Assembly (NCBI GenBank): GCA_029880545.1
Contig: JAOUOD010000008.1
Span: 62,001-126,000 of the forward strand
Length of the DNA stretch: 64,000 bases
Reading direction: 5' to 3'
Source of the DNA: Gammaproteobacteria bacterium
GTDB taxonomy: Bacteria > Pseudomonadota > Gammaproteobacteria > Acidiferrobacterales > SZUA-150
Positions 37,218 to 45,775 of the stretch are shown one piece after another (the first letter of the stretch is position 1; each line of letters begins with the position of its first letter). Under the pieces are notes generated by a model. The model saw nothing but the letters and a program-made list of their open reading frames with translations, had not been told where the DNA came from and made no database searches. The translations under genes and the position numbers were made by a program.

Positions 37218-37652
37218 ATGGATGAAAAACAGCGTCGTTATGCAGCCTTGGCGCCGATACTGGCAATTGCCGGTATCTTTATCGACCCGACTGTCAGCGC
37301 TGTATTGCCGCTGGTGATATTTTTTGTTCTGCACAGGTTTGGCAAGACTGAGGCCAGCACGGTCGCGATTCGTGCCGCGGACCTGGTGTTTACCGCGGTA
37401 CTGCTGATTATTCTGATCAGTCTTGTGTTAACTCTTCTGGCCGGCGGGTTTCACCTCTCTGTGAAAACTGTGAGCATAATCTCCTTTTATGCCACTATCC
37501 TGATTATGGCTTACCTTGGCATTTCCTTGGTCATCGCCGCGATACAGGCCTCTCGCGGGAAGGTTTACCGGCACATCTTTTCTTTTGGCTTGGCCGAGCG
37601 CCTGTTCACGGTGTTCCAGCAACGAAACCGGGCGAAAAATAAAGCTGTTTAA
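37218..37652 (+). CDS. DUF4870-like four-helix membrane protein
   Basis: 144 residues with four predicted transmembrane helices and a pattern (VLPLVIFFVLHR near the N-terminus; ILIMAYLGISLVIAAIQASRGKVYR near the C-terminus, quoted here in two parts) similar to the DUF4870/Tic20-like group. No functional residues are recognisable. It ends 4 bases into the convergent exonuclease gene. Confidence 0.7.
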   Translation: MDEKQRRYAALAPILAIAGIFIDPTVSAVLPLVIFFVLHRFGKTEASTVAIRAADLVFTAVLLIILISLVLTLLAGGFHLSVKTVSIISFYATILIMAYLGISLVIAAIQASRGKVYRHIFSFGLAERLFTVFQQRNRAKNKAV

Positions 37653-38347
37653 CCGGTAATGAAGTGTTTCAGGCGGCAGTTTCCGGAAGGGCACATGTCC
37701 GAGTATTGTGCGATAAACAACTCCGCAGTGGCGATGGCGTCACTCAGCGCATTATGTGCCGAGTAATCGGGAAGACCATATTGCTGACGAAGATTAAACA
37801 ATCGCAGTGATCCGGTTTTGATTGATTGATGCCGTCGTTGCAGCTGTCTCCGCGCCAGGACTTCGGTATCTATTACCGGTATATGCAACTGTTGTCCGTA
37901 AAGACTCTGACAAATCTTGTTCAGAAACCCGGTTTCCAGTTTCGCATGATGAGCAACAAGTACACGCCCCTTTAACCGGTCCAGCAGTCTTGGCATCAAT
38001 TCATCGATAGAGTGCCCGGTCGCGGCAGTATCATCGGTAATCCGGTGTATGACTGCGCTCTGTTCGGGAATGTCGCGAGCGGTGTAGACAAATTCATGCC
38101 AGGCGCTGCCCAGCTTGACGCTGAGTCCGTCCAGATCTACCAGCCCAATGCTGAGAATATGGTCGGTGGCCGGGTCAAGCCCGGTTGTTTCAAGATCAAG
38201 CGCAACAAAGCGAACCTGCCTGACCGGCAAGTTCGGCAAGGGTAATGCCTCACGATAGAAGCGGTCCATGACACCATCGTGGCGACGATTTGGCGCGTGT
38301 CGGTGCTTGTACCAGGGGCTGCCAAACCAGTAAGGCCAGGTAATCAT
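37649..38347 (-). CDS. DnaQ-like 3'-5' exonuclease
   Basis: 232 residues with Exo I ALDLETTGLDP (catalytic Asp/Glu), Exo II HHAKLETGFL and Exo III HNALSDAIATAEL, the DEDDh set. It resembles DNA polymerase III epsilon but lacks a polymerase-binding tail and has its own N-terminal 45 residues. It overlaps the cNMP/CBS/DUF294 gene by 4 bases; this pair next to a VC_2705-type symporter recurs in gammaproteobacteria (PA3232-PA3235 in P. aeruginosa, as I recall). Confidence 0.88.
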   Translation of the reverse strand: MITWPYWFGSPWYKHRHAPNRRHDGVMDRFYREALPLPNLPVRQVRFVALDLETTGLDPATDHILSIGLVDLDGLSVKLGSAWHEFVYTARDIPEQSAVIHRITDDTAATGHSIDELMPRLLDRLKGRVLVAHHAKLETGFLNKICQSLYGQQLHIPVIDTEVLARRQLQRRHQSIKTGSLRLFNLRQQYGLPDYSAHNALSDAIATAELFIAQYSDMCPSGNCRLKHFITG

Positions 38348-40203
38348 TGCAGGCGCGAACTCTGGTAACGGTTCTCAAGTACGCTTTGCATGTCACTGAT
38401 CACGGAAAATGCATCCTTGAGGTGGTCACGTTCCAGTCCACTGAGCATGGATGGCGGCAGGTAATTGTCTACAGGTTCACCTTTTCTTATCTGGCCCGCC
38501 TGGTTGCGGATGCGCAGGCTGGAAATAAACTCAAACGCATCTATCAGGTTTGCACCCATTTCCCTGCTTAGTGAGCCTTGTGCCATGGCCTGTGCCAGGC
38601 GTTCGTTGGTATTGACAGCAGCAATGCCGAGATTGAGCGCATAGATCCTGGCGATATCCACTATCGGTGCAAGCCCGCGATGCTTGATGTCCAGGGTGTT
38701 GTCATGCTTGCCATCGTGTACCAGGACAAAGTTGCGAAAGAAACCCAGTGGCGGCTTGTGTGACAGCGCGTTGGCGGCCATGTAGGCGATGAAAATACCG
38801 CTGGCCCGGGTTTTCTGCAGGATATGCTGTTGCAGCGCCGTGAACAATTCCTTGTTGCCGAATATGGGGCGCATATCAAAGAAAATGCTCGACAACATCA
38901 AGGCCTTTTTTTCAGGCCGTTCGATCCATTTTTCAAATGTCCGTTTCCATTCACCGAGCCGCAGGCGCCATTGCGGATTGGTTGCCATGGCATTGCCGGG
39001 GCAGTAAACGTAGCCGCAGGTATTGAGCCCGTCGCTGACAAATCGCGCCAGTTTCTCGAAATAAAGCATATCTTCGTTTGATGCCGAGTCATCAATAATC
39101 AGCGCATTGTCCTGGTCAGAGTGAGATGTTTGCTCGTTTCTTGCCTGTGATCCGGCTGACATCCACGCGTAGGATACCGGCGGCGGACCCAGTTCGGCTT
39201 CCGCCAGTTTCAGCAGTCGCTGGCACAAGCTGTCGGTAATAGTGGACATGACCTCGCCGAGATGGCTGCCGGTGATATTGGCATTGGTCAATTGCAACTG
39301 CAGTTCCGGCATACGCTGCGAGATTTTCTTCAACGCATCAATGGAGTTGGCCTTGTCGATATCGCTGGCAATGAGCGCGGGGTTGGTACTGAGGTGGCGC
39401 ACAACATCGGATAACGACAGGTTCCCGGTCGGCGTGCCACTGCTCATTATCGGCAGGTGATGTATCTGGTTGCGCGTCATTATCAGCAAGGCATTGGACA
39501 GCGGCGTCCAGGATTCGATGGTAATGGGTTTGGCCGTCATGATGTCACTGATTGGACGGGTAGTGTCGATCTCTCCGGCGACGCAGCGAACGCGAATATC
39601 CTGATCAGTAACAATGCCGACCAGTGTTTCTCTTTCCATGATCAGGATGGACGATACATTTTCCGATGACATCACGCGTGCAGCCTTCCGGATGGTGGTG
39701 TCGGCCTGCACTGTTACCGGGCGTCGAACCGTCAGCTTGTTGACTTCCAGCGTCATCGCGCTGAAAGACTGGATCGGACCCTGTGCCAGTGTTACTGCCT
39801 GCTGCAGTCGCTGCTGGATAGTGCTGGAGAAGTAATTGCGAAACTGTTCGGACAGGTTGCACAGCGACTTGATGGTTGTGCAGGGTACGGTGTACAGCAG
39901 TGTATCTTCGCTGGCGTGGCCGATAATTTTCCCGGTCTTTTTTTGTCGGCACATTTCGCCGTAGACATTGGTCTCGGCCAGCTTGCCAATCAGGTTGTCT
40001 TTTTCATCGCGCAGCTCGATGGCGCCGCTGCGAATAATGAACAGTGTATCGTCTTCGATATCGGCGGGCGGGAACGCACTGCCGCGCCTGAGGTAGCGGG
40101 TGGTAACCTGCCTGGGCAATGTATCCAGTACGTCCGCGGCGAGGCTGTTGAAGGGAGCATGGCCGGCAATAAAGTCGCGCACTTCTTTGAGTTCGATTTC
40201 CAT
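38344..40203 (-). CDS. cNMP-binding / CBS / DUF294 nucleotidyltransferase-like signalling protein
   Basis: 619 residues in four modules: cyclic-nucleotide-binding-like domain (about 10-130, with LFIIRSGAIELRD); two CBS domains (about 155-275, with GIVTDQDIRVR and HHLPIMS); a DUF294 nucleotidyltransferase-like domain with MSAGSQARNEQTSHSDQDNA (GS-x-D/E-type); and a DUF294 C-terminal helical domain. Homologues next to acetate-type symporters are thought to sense nucleotides or acetate metabolism. The next gene, an exonuclease, overlaps by 4 bases. Confidence 0.9.
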   Translation of the reverse strand: MEIELKEVRDFIAGHAPFNSLAADVLDTLPRQVTTRYLRRGSAFPPADIEDDTLFIIRSGAIELRDEKDNLIGKLAETNVYGEMCRQKKTGKIIGHASEDTLLYTVPCTTIKSLCNLSEQFRNYFSSTIQQRLQQAVTLAQGPIQSFSAMTLEVNKLTVRRPVTVQADTTIRKAARVMSSENVSSILIMERETLVGIVTDQDIRVRCVAGEIDTTRPISDIMTAKPITIESWTPLSNALLIMTRNQIHHLPIMSSGTPTGNLSLSDVVRHLSTNPALIASDIDKANSIDALKKISQRMPELQLQLTNANITGSHLGEVMSTITDSLCQRLLKLAEAELGPPPVSYAWMSAGSQARNEQTSHSDQDNALIIDDSASNEDMLYFEKLARFVSDGLNTCGYVYCPGNAMATNPQWRLRLGEWKRTFEKWIERPEKKALMLSSIFFDMRPIFGNKELFTALQQHILQKTRASGIFIAYMAANALSHKPPLGFFRNFVLVHDGKHDNTLDIKHRGLAPIVDIARIYALNLGIAAVNTNERLAQAMAQGSLSREMGANLIDAFEFISSLRIRNQAGQIRKGEPVDNYLPPSMLSGLERDHLKDAFSVISDMQSVLENRYQSSRLQ

Positions 40204-40262
40204 CGCTTACAACCTGGTTTCGTATATCAACCAGTGTAGTCGATTTTGCCCGGGTGATTAAC

Positions 40263-40289
40263 AAAAAAAGCCCCGCCGAAGCGGGGCTT
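40263..40289 (-). terminator. Terminator of the symporter operon
   Basis: AAGCCCCGC, 4-base loop, GCGGGGCTT followed on the minus strand by TTTTT. It separates the symporter from the DUF294 gene. Confidence 0.9.
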
Positions 40290-40316
40290 TGATCTGGATT
40301 GACAGCATCCCGTCAA

Positions 40317-42095
40317 TTAATGGGATGAAGCCGTTCCGGCACCCTTGGGAATACGAATGTCTTCCACCAGGTGCTGAATGTGCTCAGGTGGCTCGGCTGT
40401 TACCTTGGATACGGCGTATGCAACAGCAAAGTTGATCATCGCACCCACTGCACCGAACGATTCCGGCTGAATACCAAACAGCCAGCTGTCAGCAGTGTTT
40501 GGCAGGTTGTTGGTGCCCGGTACGAAGAACCAGCCCTTGTAGACAAAGATGTATACCAGGGTGGACAGCAGGCCGGCGAGCATGCCCGCGACAGCGCCGC
40601 TGCGGTTCATCTTCTTGTTGAAGATACCCATCATCAATGCCGGGAAGATGGACGAGGCAGCCAGACCGAAGGCCAGTGCCACCACCTGCGCCGCAAACCC
40701 GGGTGGGTTCATACCAAGATAACCGGCAACACCGATAGCACCAGCCATGGCAATACGACCGGCCATCAGCTCGTCTTTTTCGGAAATGTCCGGTTTGAAC
40801 ACGCCCTTCAGCAGATCATGAGAGATCGATGAAGAAATGGCCAGCAACAGACCCGCCGCGGTAGACAGCGCCGCAGCCAGGCCACCGGCAGCAACCAGGG
40901 CAATTACCCAGTTTGGCAAGCCGGCAATTTCCGGGTTGGCCAGAACCATGATATCGCGGTCAACCTTGACCATTTCGTTGCCTTTCCAGCCGAAACCTTC
41001 GGCCTTGGCAGCAAACTCGGCGTTCTTGTCGTTGTAGTACTGGATCTTGCCGTCACCGTTCTTGTCTTCAAACTTCAGCAGGCCGGTTTTTTCCCAGTTC
41101 CTGAACCAGTTTGGACGCTCTTCATAGACCAGGTTGGCAGCAGGATCACCAACAGCGCCTGCCTGAACAGTGTTCATCAGGTTGAGGCGTGCCATGGAGC
41201 CAACAGAAGGAGCGGTGGTGTACAGAATGGCAATGAACACCAGGGCCCAGCCGGCCGAGTAACGTGCATCACGCACCTTCGGAACTGTAAAGAAGCGAAT
41301 GATAACGTGCGGTAAACCGGCAGTACCAATCATCAGCGACAGTGTCAGCAGTGACATGTTCAGGCTGGAGCCCTTCTGCGCCGTGTATTCGGCGAAGCCG
41401 AGTTCCACCAGTACCGAGTCCAGCTTGTCGAGCATGTAGCCACTGCCATCGGCCATGGAGCTCATCAGGCCCAGCTGCGGCAGCGGGTTGCCGGTCAGGT
41501 TCAGTGAAATGAAGATGGCCGGTACGGTATAGGCAAAAATCAATACCACGTACTGTGCGATCTGGGTGTAGGTAATGCCTTTCATGCCACCTAGTACGGC
41601 GTATACAAATACGATTGCCATACCGACAACAACACCGGTGGTGAAGTCAGTCTCGAGGAAGCGACTGAATGCCACGCCAACACCCTTCATTTGGCCGATT
41701 ACGTAGGTAATGGAGGCCACGATCAGGCAGATTACAGCAACAATGCGCGCTGTCTTGGAGTAGTAGCGGTCACCGATAAACTCGGGAACCGTGTACTTGC
41801 CGAACTTGCGCAGGTAAGGAGCGAGTAACATGGCCAGCAGCACGTAGCCACCGGTCCAGCCCATAAGGTATACGGACGCGTCATAGCCATTGAAAGCAAT
41901 CAATCCGGCCATTGAGATAAATGATGCAGCTGACATCCAGTCCGCAGCTGTGGCCATACCATTGGCAACCGGGTTTACGCCCTTGCCGGCAACATAGAAT
42001 TCACCGGTCGTGGAAGCGCGCGACCAGATCGCGATGCCAATGTAGAGGGCGAAGGTGGCGCCAACCACCCAGTAGGTTAAGGTTTGTAGATCCAT
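40317..42095 (-). CDS. Sodium:solute symporter, VC_2705 (acetate/organic acid) subfamily
   Basis: 592 residues, about 13 transmembrane helices. SSS-family features include GMATAADWMSAASFISMAG, GLPHVIIRFFTV and AAALSTAAGLLLAISS. In this subfamily a long loop interrupts the transporter core; here residues about 320-385 are soluble and contain a sequence DKNGDGKIQYYN (344-355) that matches an EF-hand Ca2+ loop except for the last acidic position. It is encoded 9 bases after the DUF4212 partner. Acetate or a similar carboxylate is the likely substrate by family, not proven. Confidence 0.92.
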   Translation of the reverse strand: MDLQTLTYWVVGATFALYIGIAIWSRASTTGEFYVAGKGVNPVANGMATAADWMSAASFISMAGLIAFNGYDASVYLMGWTGGYVLLAMLLAPYLRKFGKYTVPEFIGDRYYSKTARIVAVICLIVASITYVIGQMKGVGVAFSRFLETDFTTGVVVGMAIVFVYAVLGGMKGITYTQIAQYVVLIFAYTVPAIFISLNLTGNPLPQLGLMSSMADGSGYMLDKLDSVLVELGFAEYTAQKGSSLNMSLLTLSLMIGTAGLPHVIIRFFTVPKVRDARYSAGWALVFIAILYTTAPSVGSMARLNLMNTVQAGAVGDPAANLVYEERPNWFRNWEKTGLLKFEDKNGDGKIQYYNDKNAEFAAKAEGFGWKGNEMVKVDRDIMVLANPEIAGLPNWVIALVAAGGLAAALSTAAGLLLAISSSISHDLLKGVFKPDISEKDELMAGRIAMAGAIGVAGYLGMNPPGFAAQVVALAFGLAASSIFPALMMGIFNKKMNRSGAVAGMLAGLLSTLVYIFVYKGWFFVPGTNNLPNTADSWLFGIQPESFGAVGAMINFAVAYAVSKVTAEPPEHIQHLVEDIRIPKGAGTASSH

Positions 42096-42104
42096 TGTTG
42101 CCCC

Positions 42105-42359
42105 CTAGTCTTCGTGAACGTCGAATTTTTTATCTAGCTCGTTCATCTTCTTTGCGTAGACAAAGATCAATACCAGGAAGGTATAGATGGAGCCTTGTTG
42201 GGCAAACCAGAAACCAAGTCCGGTACCGCCGATTCTGATTGCGTTGAGCGGCTCGACAAGAATAATGCCGAACAGATATGAGACAACAAACCAGACGGCT
42301 AGCAGTATTGCCACCAGCGTCAGGTTCGCCTTCCAGTAATCACTTGCCTGATTGCTCAT
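42105..42359 (-). CDS. DUF4212 symporter small subunit
   Basis: 84 residues with two transmembrane helices. SDYWKANLTLV, LVEPLNAIRIGGTGLGFWFA and IFVYAKKMNELDKKFDV are typical DUF4212 sequences. The protein is almost always encoded just upstream of VC_2705-type symporters, as here. AGGAG lies about 10 bases before the ATG. Confidence 0.93.
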   Translation of the reverse strand: MSNQASDYWKANLTLVAILLAVWFVVSYLFGIILVEPLNAIRIGGTGLGFWFAQQGSIYTFLVLIFVYAKKMNELDKKFDVHED

Positions 42360-42681
42360 GATCTGAAATCTCCTGAGTTGTTAGTTAGTTAGTTAGTTAT
42401 AGAAATAGCCAAGCTCCATTTTTTTATTACCTGCTGTAACATCCCTCTTGACCTCCACCATCCAACATCTACAACCGTGTTCTGTCCACATTCGAGATAA
42501 TGCAGAAAAAACCGGCAACTACTGGGATGGATTCAAAGCCAATGCAGCTTGTGGCCTACATAATAGGTCATTGGTTGCAGTTCGTACAGAAGATATCGGG
42601 TTTATTATGGTTTTTTCAGGTGCAACAGTATTTCATGATATTTTGATACATCTTTTATATCACGGGTCGCGTTTGCATGAC
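42360..42681. other. Intergenic region upstream of the symporter operon
   Basis: 322 bases, AT-rich. Apart from the symporter promoter with its TTAG repeat I find no gene, RNA or further repeat. It ends at the stop codon of the M50 peptidase. Confidence 0.45.
42381..42399. repeat. Tetranucleotide repeat in the symporter promoter
   Basis: TTAG repeated almost five times (CTAA on the coding strand). It touches a minus-strand -10 (TATAAC, 42396-42401) and fills the probable transcription-start region of the DUF4212-symporter operon. Confidence 0.8.
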
Positions 42682-43341
42682 TTACAGTCCGGATACCTGA
42701 CGTGCCAGCTCCAGGGAAAGGCTGACAACCGGATTCAGTAATTTGCCCAGGATGCCGGTTGCCAGCAGAATGACAAGAATAATGAGCCCGAACGGTTCGA
42801 TCCTGGCCAGCAACATGGCCGCCGGCCGCGGCAAAATACCTACGGCTATGCGACCACCGTCAGCCGGCGGCAAGGGAATGAGATTGAAAATCATTAGAAT
42901 TGCGTTAATGATAATTCCGAACAGGGCCATGTAGAACAGGGCCAGGCTCGCGTCCGGCGTGGTGTGCGCCAGCATTGCTGCCAGTTTCAGCACCAGGACC
43001 CAGAATCCTGCCATCAGCAGGTTGGCAGCCGGTCCGGCCACCGCGACCAGCACCATATCCCGTCTTGGCTGGTGCAGCCGACCGAAGTTTACCGGTACCG
43101 GCTTGGCCCAACCAAAGGCGAAGCCGGCTGTCAGCAACAACACCAGTGGCACAATGATTGTACCTACCAGGTCGATGTGCCGAACCGGGTTGAGTGTGAG
43201 CCTGCCTGCGCGCAAAGCCGTGTCATCACCGAGACGATTGGCTACCCAGCCATGGGCAACTTCGTGCAGCACAATGGCGTACACCAGTGGCAGGGCCGAC
43301 AGGGCTATGGTTTGGAAAGTGCTGAGTTCGTTGCCAATCAT
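42682..43341 (-). CDS. Site-2 protease-like M50 family membrane peptidase
   Basis: 219 residues with six predicted helices. The zinc motif is VLHEVAHGW (HExxH) in the first helix, and the third ligand lies in NLIPLPPADGGRIA (NxxPxxxxDG), the classical S2P arrangement. There is no PDZ domain, so it belongs to the short YwhC-like group rather than RseP. The start at MIGNELSTFQ was chosen from family length; the frame is open for 63 more codons. The substrate is unknown. Confidence 0.87.
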   Translation of the reverse strand: MIGNELSTFQTIALSALPLVYAIVLHEVAHGWVANRLGDDTALRAGRLTLNPVRHIDLVGTIIVPLVLLLTAGFAFGWAKPVPVNFGRLHQPRRDMVLVAVAGPAANLLMAGFWVLVLKLAAMLAHTTPDASLALFYMALFGIIINAILMIFNLIPLPPADGGRIAVGILPRPAAMLLARIEPFGLIILVILLATGILGKLLNPVVSLSLELARQVSGL

Positions 43342-43410
43342 GCCGTCAGTATAGCAACGAAGCAGAACAAAAAAGAATGTATCAATTAGTATTGCTGCTG
43401 ATACCGGCCA

Positions 43411-43440
43411 CAAAAGAAAGGGGAGCTGGCGCCCCCCCCG
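43411..43440 (-). terminator. Probable terminator of the twin CBS genes
   Basis: On the minus strand a G-rich arm, GCGCCAGCT loop and CCCC arm are followed by TTTCTTTTG. It contains a run of eight C on the plus strand (43432-43439). Confidence 0.5.
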
Positions 43441-43462
43441 GTTGCTGCAAATATGAAACCCG

Positions 43463-43876
43463 TTAATGAATCGGCGCGGACGATTCCAGAATGTTGCTGG
43501 CGAGATCATAGGATGTGTGCGCAATGTCATCGACTGACAGGAAACCGGTGACTGAATTGCCGCGCGATGTTACTGCCAGCCGGCGGATATGGTTGCTCAT
43601 CATCAGGTCTGCCGCTTCGCCTATATCCTGGTCTGCATAGCAGGTAATAACATCCTTGGTCATGATTTCCCTGACCCGGGTCATAACCGCGTCGCGACCC
43701 ATGGCGGTAACCTTGCAGCAGATATCGCGGTCCGTGAGGATGCCTACCAGTTCGTCACCATCCATGACGGTCAGTGCACCGATATGCAAGTCATGCATTT
43801 TGCGGGCAGCCTCCTTGATCGTATCGTTTGGCGCAATGGCTTCCACCTTGTGGTTCATGATTTCTTCGACTTTCAT
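43463..43876 (-). CDS. CBS-domain pair protein (second copy)
   Basis: 137 residues made of two CBS domains (VEEIMNHKVEAI... and VREIMTKDVITC..., each with the GILTDRDI or FLSVDDI ending). Stand-alone CBS proteins bind adenosyl nucleotides and regulate partners. The start MKVEEIM has GGAGAGATACC directly upstream, identical to the neighbour copy. It is a tandem duplicate of the next upstream gene, about 50% alike by eye. Confidence 0.88.
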   Translation of the reverse strand: MKVEEIMNHKVEAIAPNDTIKEAARKMHDLHIGALTVMDGDELVGILTDRDICCKVTAMGRDAVMTRVREIMTKDVITCYADQDIGEAADLMMSNHIRRLAVTSRGNSVTGFLSVDDIAHTSYDLASNILESSAPIH

Positions 43877-43938
43877 GGTATCTCTCCTTATCTGTTCCGG
43901 CACCGGCCCGGCGTTCGCGGACCGCACGCAATGAGATA

Positions 43939-44352
43939 TTAATGAGCTGATCCTGCGGCCTTGAGCACTTCGCCGGCCAGTTCGTGTGAATAGCGCGCAA
44001 GATCATCGACAGACAGGAAGCCTGCCATGCTGTTGTCATGTCGCAGTACAGCCAGTCGCCTTACTTTCTGGTCTTCCATCAGCCGGGCAGCTTCACTGAT
44101 GTCGGCATCGTCAAAACAGGTGGTGACTTCCCTGGTCATGACCTTGCTTACCGGTGTCGAATTGAGATCGTGGCCCATGGCAATGGCAAAGCAGCTGATG
44201 TCCCGATCGGTAATAATGCCAAGCAACTGGTCATCTTCGATAATGAGCAGAGAACCGATGTTGAGATCTTTCATTGTCCTGGCGGCTTGTCTGAGCGTGG
44301 CGGTGGATTTGATGCTTTCAACCTTGGCGGTCATGATTTCCTGAACCTTCAT
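43939..44352 (-). CDS. CBS-domain pair protein (first copy)
   Basis: 137 residues, same length and layout as its downstream twin: VQEIMTAKVESI, GIITDRDISC, VSKVMTREVTTC and FLSVDDLARYS. The ribosome site GGAGAGATACC is the same as in the twin. With 62 bases between the genes they are probably one transcript. No fused effector domain is present, so the regulated partner is unknown. Confidence 0.88.
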   Translation of the reverse strand: MKVQEIMTAKVESIKSTATLRQAARTMKDLNIGSLLIIEDDQLLGIITDRDISCFAIAMGHDLNSTPVSKVMTREVTTCFDDADISEAARLMEDQKVRRLAVLRHDNSMAGFLSVDDLARYSHELAGEVLKAAGSAH

Positions 44353-44739
44353 GGTATCTCTCCTCGTATTTGGACACCGGCCCCATTGCCTGTGCCTGGA
44401 CGCGAGGTTCACGCCGACCATGAATTGGTTCGTTTCAGTTTTCCCTGTTGACCATGTCCGACGGTGCCCAGGGCCGGCCGTGAAACTCGCAACAATACAA
44501 AACCAGAAATTTCCAGGCGCGATGGCCTGTTCAGTACGGCAATCATTATGGAGGCAGGCTAGGATACAAAACCATGACCGGGGTCAAAGTAGCCTGAACA
44601 TTTTATTCGATTGGTGCGTAGTAATTGTCATTTATACCTGTAAAAGCAGAACTTTTTGGCGCTTTGGCCAGGTGTTGCTGCGACAGGACACTGCCCGCCA
44701 GCGAGCCGTTGATTTACGGAAAATCCTGTCAAGTACCCG
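44353..44739. other. Intergenic region between the twin CBS genes and the channel gene
   Basis: 387 bases. It must hold the promoter of the CBS genes, but no good -35/-10 pair is visible. A 14-base palindrome, ACCCGCTAGCGGGT (44735-44748), overlaps the stop codon of the channel gene. No coding sequence supported. Confidence 0.4.
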
Positions 44740-45699
44740 CTAGCGGGTCATGCGCCTGACAAAAACAACAACGAACAAGGCATTGGTGAATGAACCAATG
44801 ACAGCTTCAATCGCTGCCACCGGTCGCGCCCAGCCAACGGGTGAAAAGTCTCCGTAACCCAGGGTGGTAAAGGTGACCACGCTGAAGTATAACGAGTTTA
44901 TAAACAGTTTGACCCTGTCCGGCAGGCCCGTGGTATTGGTCATATTCTGGATGGCGCCATCGTGCTGCAGGCCGATGCCTGAGTACAGCAGGGCAAACAC
45001 TGTAACCAGGGCAAGACTGGACACAATAATGCGCAAGGGTTTTTCGCCGTAACCGCAGTAGCCATCAACCAGCCACGATACAAATCGCTTCAGCGATGGT
45101 TTTGGCAACTGCTTCCGTCTTACAACCAGTTCACGATAAAGAAACCAGCCGATTTTTGACGTGATACCCTGGTTGCGCATGACACGGCCGATAACGCGGT
45201 AGATTTCCTCGGCTTCGGAATACAGTTGTTTCTGTTTCTTTGGATCCGGTTCGTTGTCTCCTTGCCATTCCTGTCGCACCATGTCACCCCACTCAACACC
45301 TTCGAGTTTCGCATGATCCAGTTTGACGCCAAGCAAGTTGGTGTATTCAAGATTGGCCGAGTGCAGGTTGGCGCCGGTCAGGTCAGCCTTCATCAATGAA
45401 CTGAATGACAGGTCCAGGGCAAACAGGTGAGCATGCTGCAGGTTGGCGCGGTACAGGTCGGCATGAACCAGTTGATAGCCGCGATGCTGGCCGCGATTAA
45501 CAAGATCAATGTTTTCCAGGTTGGTATTGCGCAATTTGAAATAGCGCATCGGCCGTCCGGAGCGGGCACGCTCCTCGAGCAGGCTGACAAGGTCCGGTTC
45601 AGTCTTGATGTCGTCGTCGCTGTGCCAGTAGCAATAGGGCTTGCCGTCAGTTTCGGCGCCGCAGGTTTTTCCGGAAGAAGATGTAAAGCTGCATTCCAT
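44740..45699 (-). CDS. Pentapeptide-repeat protein fused to a two-helix K+ channel
   Basis: 319 residues. The N-terminal 27 residues hold a Cys/His cluster (CSFTSSSGKTC, CYWH) that could bind zinc. Then follow pentapeptide repeats at about 55-135 (LRNTNLENID, ADLYRANLQHAHLFALDLS, ADLTGANLHSANLEYTNL). A helical linker comes next, and the C-terminal 100 residues form a TM-pore-TM K+ channel with selectivity filter TLGYGD (about 279-284). The pentapeptide solenoid probably acts as a cytoplasmic gating or assembly domain. Ligand unknown. Confidence 0.9.
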   Translation of the reverse strand: MECSFTSSSGKTCGAETDGKPYCYWHSDDDIKTEPDLVSLLEERARSGRPMRYFKLRNTNLENIDLVNRGQHRGYQLVHADLYRANLQHAHLFALDLSFSSLMKADLTGANLHSANLEYTNLLGVKLDHAKLEGVEWGDMVRQEWQGDNEPDPKKQKQLYSEAEEIYRVIGRVMRNQGITSKIGWFLYRELVVRRKQLPKPSLKRFVSWLVDGYCGYGEKPLRIIVSSLALVTVFALLYSGIGLQHDGAIQNMTNTTGLPDRVKLFINSLYFSVVTFTTLGYGDFSPVGWARPVAAIEAVIGSFTNALFVVVFVRRMTR

Positions 45700-45775
45700 G
45701 ATGCAGTCCCTGAATACAGATACCTGCGAAGGTTATCGGCCCGGGTCGAAAAACCTGTATTGCCGGCCGACGTGA

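Noticed and set aside
43342-43530. 63-codon N-terminal extension of the M50 peptidase.
   Set aside because: The family begins close to the HExxH helix; the extension overlaps the terminator of the CBS genes and has no ribosome site.
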